This document shows positions 59,992 through 64,000 of a DNA stretch of 64,000 bases, piece after piece. Below the pieces are notes generated by a model. That model searched no databases and had not been told where the DNA came from. It worked only from the letters and a program-made list of their open reading frames with translations. The stretch is from Cristatella mucedo. Its lineage: Eukaryota > Bryozoa > Phylactolaemata > Cristatellidae. A program made the translations under genes and the position numbers. The stretch lies in contig WPIO01000022.1 in NCBI GenBank assembly GCA_009760855.2, positions 998,501-1,062,500 on the forward strand. The letters are read 5' to 3'. The first letter of the stretch is position 1; each line of letters begins with the position of its first letter.

Positions 59992-61877
59992 CTGGCGACA
60001 ATCTGTGCCAAGGCGTTTATTCATGCTGCTGCCGCCACCAAACAGCATCGTTCGTCGGGCAGCCAGTTTCCGACTCTAATCCGTGGCCGCCAGGCATGCT
60101 GCTGTGCCCACCAGCGCTACTTTAGCCTGTGCGCACTCAGTTCGTGGGCTTGTCATTGCAAATATAGTTCTCTTGTTTGCTGATCTGTTAGCTGACAGGA
60201 ACTCCAGTTCGGTGGTTATAGGAACTGTGCTGACAGCTGTGCCTTCGCAGGGCTGAGCTCGCAAGCATTGAGCAGAAGCTGAACCGTGACTCGATCCGAT
60301 CCTCACATAGGCCGCGCTTGTGAAGCAGTGAGTTGCTGAATCGGGAGTTCGGCTAGAGATTGCAGCTCTCCTTCGCCTGGAAGTTCGGTATAATTGATGC
60401 TTGTTCTTGGTGCTCTGCCAACCATGTCGAGGTCAGTGTCGTGAGCCTGAGGCCAGTTCCTCTCGAGTACCGACTCGTGCTTAATCCTCCCGACTCGTAT
60501 TTTAGTCGTCCGTGATGACTCTAAAGCAACAAGCACTTCTTGGCAGCTACGCCACACAAATATAAAGATACCGAAAGGGAGGGAGGTGCTGCATGAGCGT
60601 AAGTGCTAGATTAAACACACACACACACACACACACACACACCAGACGTATGCTCCAGTTACCGGTGCTGAAATCTACAAGATGATTCCAATAGCAGAAA
60701 AAACGGAGGTTTGTTAAATCTTATGTAAGGTTCTACGGTGAGTTTAGTTGTTGCTAGGGATAGAGGCAATGCAACCTCGTGTCGCTGAAACTGCCTGAGC
60801 TGCAGGAGGAGGCCGGTCGGGGTCTGTTTAATTATTTCAGGAGTCCCAAGCTGCATGCAGTTAGTAAGTTAGTATGGGCAGTTGGTATGCCATTAATCGG
60901 TTATAGATTCGCTCGAAACTGAGATTGAGCCAGGCAAAGGAAATATTTTGGACCGGGTGAACAACTAGGTTAGCTCGGACCTGATGGTGGGTAGGCAGCC
61001 GTCAAATTTAAACTAGTAAGCTCTGGTGCACATACTAATCAAAGCTAAGCATGCCAATTGCATCGAGCTCACTAGTTGAGCTTGAAGTGCTGAGTGATAT
61101 AGATGCAATTTCCATTTCACAACGTCGATGTTATAAACGCACGGTTACAGCTGTACACAACTGGCTTGGGGGCCTACTGCCGGTGTTTATCTCGAGGCTT
61201 GACTTGCTGGTCTTGCGGCTCTCACTTCGTAATCGTGATGAGATTTCTTTCGAACTGCATGCCCTCCAGACCGTGGGTACTGAATAAGTCAAGTATTGGT
61301 TCAGTCGCCAAACGCTATATTCCAAATCTAATACCAGACCGGCAGCACCTATAATATTGCAGGCATAAAGCCACCACATCCTCAATGCAATGCCAGCGCT
61401 AACTGCCAGCACACAGGTCATTGCGAACTCACCAAATTTCTACCAGGTTGGTAGGCAGTGGTCTCGTGACCATTGTCGAGCTCACTGAAACTGCATCAGA
61501 GCTTGCCATGGCACTTAGGGCATCGGATATACTACAACTGACCATGCTTTCCGAAGCAGTTCATCTGTCCTTCAGCTACACAAGGGGCTTGCATATACTT
61601 CGCACATGAACCTGTCAACTCGACTAGGTACGTTCTATCCAGTGGTGGAGCCAGCTGGGCATTTGCTACCCACTCACAGCAAGGTGGCGACCTGGGCCCG
61701 CTTCCAATTCCCCTTACGTCATAACGGCAAAATTACGTCTTAATTCCACTCGAGCAACCGCCAAGTCCGTATCAATAAACTCCACGATTTTTCGCTATAC
61801 ATTCTCATTAATTGCGGGTCTTTCGCAGCCTAAACATACACTTTTCGGGTCTCGAACCATGCATAAATGCCAAGCTG

Positions 61878-62012
61878 GTTTGGCCCAGCGGTTAAGGTGC
61901 TCGCCCTGACCAAGGTCTGTCTGACTGAGATCGTGGGCTCGAGCCCCAAGGCATATGTGAAGCGCCTGAGTAGACGTTAAGTTCTCCTAATGCATTACAT
62001 AAATGAATTATA
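61878..62012 (+). mobile_element. SINE family 1, well-preserved copy
   Basis: Plus strand: CTGGTTTGGCCCAGCGGTTA head, GATCGTGGGCTCGAGCCCCA (B box), ATATGTGAAGCGCCTGAGTA, TTAAGTTCTCCTAATGCATT, AAATGAATT tail. Confidence 0.88.
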
Positions 62013-62816
62013 AAAAAATGTTATATAAGATGTTGTGGATTTCCCCCCACGATGAAAATCCTAGCTGTACCACTGATGGCTATCTTCTGGTGCTGCAAAC
62101 CGAGGGCGAAGCATTCCAGATACTCTCTTGAGCCTTTTTGCCGATAGTTTGCTGTAGCAAGGCTTGCCTGAAAGTCCATGTAGGACACCCAATTCGAGTG
62201 CTTGGGTGCCCTACATGGCAACTGCATTGGTTTAGAGAGGTATGATTGGTTCGCTAGCGCAGGCCAGTTGATAAATGATACGGCAAGCTGGGGGGGGGGG
62301 GTCACCCAGATGGGACACTCCTACCTTTTACTTGGCGTTGGCAGCATCGCTTTGGGCAGTTAGTGGGAACTTCTCGAGAGGTTCAGATGTGTCTTGTGGC
62401 AAGGTTGTCCCAAGCAATGGGATGCTCGTGTTCGGCTAGTTACCGATAAATTGAAGCGACGGCCGCTCTGCCCCTTGAATGCAGTTTCATAGTTCTTACT
62501 CTTACTTAATAAATGGTATCCGTGGTCAGTACCGGTTTTTTGGGGCACGCGACTTTTTTGCATGTAGACGAATCAAACAAAAGCGACAGCGAGACGGTCA
62601 AGGGGGCAAGCAAGATTGAGACCTGAGGGGAGATCTAGCGAGAAATTAACTACCTGTCAGTCTCGGCAATAAGAGCAACGACGGCGGAACCCCGAGCTCT
62701 TGCAACTATCAGATGCTTTCCGCTCAGTTACCGAAGTTACCCACTTACTGCTAGATGTACAATAGGATACGACAATCCCCAGGAAAGCAGCTTTCTTAAA
62801 GTTGAACTGATTCTTG

Positions 62817-63247
62817 TTAAGCCATTAACAAAAGACCAAAGCGGACAAATGCAGCAGCTCCTTGAGTGGTGGTGGTGGAACGCTGTATGATCGGAGTACG
62901 CACATCTGCATGCGCATTAAAGTAACGAAAATCCATTAGTTCCGGTGACCGGCGATCGGCCACACTTTGGTAGGCCGCACTTGGCACCAGAGGCGGATGC
63001 AGTCCCTGTGCAGTCAGCGCCACGACGACAACGCTTCTCACGAAGGCAAAGTTCTCGAGAGCCGCTGGCGTGTTCGCGTTGAACAGCCCGCCGGCCAGGA
63101 AGCTGAGCAGGTTGTGTGTGTGCATGCCCAGCAGAGCGGTCGACATGGCGTAGTGCAGCAGTGCCTGGAGATGTCGTGCTCCTCGGCCACACAGAATGCA
63201 GGCTTCGAGAGCATGTCCGTGACGATGAACCGGCACTGGCTTCTCAA
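62817..63247 (-). other. Candidate exon of an unidentified gene
   Basis: A GC-rich island in AT-rich flanks. The minus strand is open for about 139 codons (63236 to 62817), including HYAMSTALLGMHTHNLLSFL and LENFAFVRSVVVVALTAQG; a second minus frame reads RFIVTDMLSKPAFCVAEEHD. A donor-like GCCTTC|GTGAGA lies inside. The plus strand is also open. No family is recognised and strand is uncertain. Confidence 0.3.
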
Positions 63248-64000
63248 TAGCTTATTTTTATTTTATTACATTTATAATTTTATGCGAAGAATTTTAATAT
63301 TTCATATTGATTTCATTCTGATTTATATAATATATTTATCTTGAATTTGCTGCTACTGACCGAGGCTGCTGCTCATCACTACGCCGCCCAAGTCTTGGCC
63401 GGCAGCTGTGAAGTAATGGTACCGAGCCCGAAAGACTAATTTCCACTGAAGCTCGCAAATCTTTCACAAATTTGCCTAGACAGCTTGTGCTGAAAACAAT
63501 CAGCCCAACAACAACAGCCTGACGCATTACCTTGAACTTGCAGGTCTTTCCTCTAAAGAACGGCTACTTTCAAAAGACTGCCGCTAGGCTGCCGGAATGC
63601 CAGCTGCAAAGATCTCTAATGTAGACCAATGCAACTTCGTCTAACTCGATATACAATGTAATAAACTGCTGCTAGTGAAAAATTTCCCCATAAACCGTAG
63701 TACACACAAATCGTTTTAAAAAATACACACAGCTAACGTAACATAGTTAGGTGACCGTTTCAAGCCAAAAATGAGGAGAACACGGATTTTAATGGCACCA
63801 ACAGCTCAGCAAAAGTGCGAGTTCTCAAAACAAAGTCGAGGCTGGCCAATTGACATCTAGTAGATTAAGCAAATTTGAGCTATCTCGTATCAAATTGATT
63901 TTTTAAGAATAGTACCTAGCTGCAAGGCACACCTACCTGCTACCTCTAAATGTATCAGCAGCAAGGGTAAGAGCACTTACTTTGTTTTCAAGGTAGAGCC

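Larger units (their letters stand above)
59992..64000. other. Downstream of BUD31
   Basis: Starts with the BUD31 3' UTR (end not determined). Holds a (CA)n tract at 60616-60640, a SINE family 1 copy (61878-62012) and a GC-rich candidate exon at 62950-63247. The stretches 60.7-61.85 kb and 63.3-64 kb show nothing identifiable. Confidence 0.5.

Overview
This window is eukaryotic nuclear DNA from a bilaterian animal, probably a protostome invertebrate; the species cannot be read from the sequence. The grounds are GT-AG introns with matching phases, metazoan gene families, dense microsatellites, tRNA-derived SINEs and L2/CR1-type LINE fragments ending in (ATT)n. There is no sign of operons, plasmids, prophage or CRISPR. 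Exons are GC-rich and heavy in Ala, Ser and Gln codons; introns and intergenic DNA are more AT-rich.

Three host genes and one probable small gene can be assembled by hand from splice sites. (1) Positions 34-27,803, plus strand: the 3' part of a schnurri/HIVEP-family zinc-finger gene. I join 16 exons with every intron phase matching (8,292 nt, 2,763 codons plus stop). It carries the C-terminal ZAS finger pair and acidic tail, then a lone C2H2-like finger and an array of four C2H2 fingers. The N-terminal ZAS pair is not present and is probably upstream of the window. (2) Positions 28,431-38,219, minus strand: a PDAP1 (28 kDa heat- and acid-stable phosphoprotein) homologue in six exons, convergent with the first gene. 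(3) Positions 56,381-59,991, plus strand: a complete BUD31/G10 spliceosome-protein gene, four exons, 144 aa. PDAP1 and BUD31 are divergent neighbours, as they are in human. (4) Between them, at 51,218-52,615 on the minus strand, lies a probable small gene whose last exon resembles the PDAP1 C-terminal helix.

The rest is repeat-rich. Many 5'-truncated copies of one L2-like LINE family occur on both strands, with fragments of a second LINE family and two tRNA-derived SINE families. The main SINE shares the LINE 3' tail. A 950-bp Mutator-like DNA transposon relic has an apparent 9-bp target-site duplication and a FLYWCH zinc-finger fragment. Two diverged inverted-repeat arms (about 46.15-48.07 kb and 52.6-54.39 kb) face each other, each ending in a similar ATG-bearing leader; the right-hand one is the leader of the PDAP1-like gene. 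Long (GA)n, (CA)n, (TA)n and (GGCT)n tracts sit in introns.

Functionally, the first gene would encode a nuclear DNA-binding BMP/Smad cofactor, BUD31 a core splicing factor, and PDAP1 a cytosolic basic/acidic coiled-coil phosphoprotein. They share a neighbourhood, not a pathway. All gene models were spliced by eye and have not been tested against transcripts.
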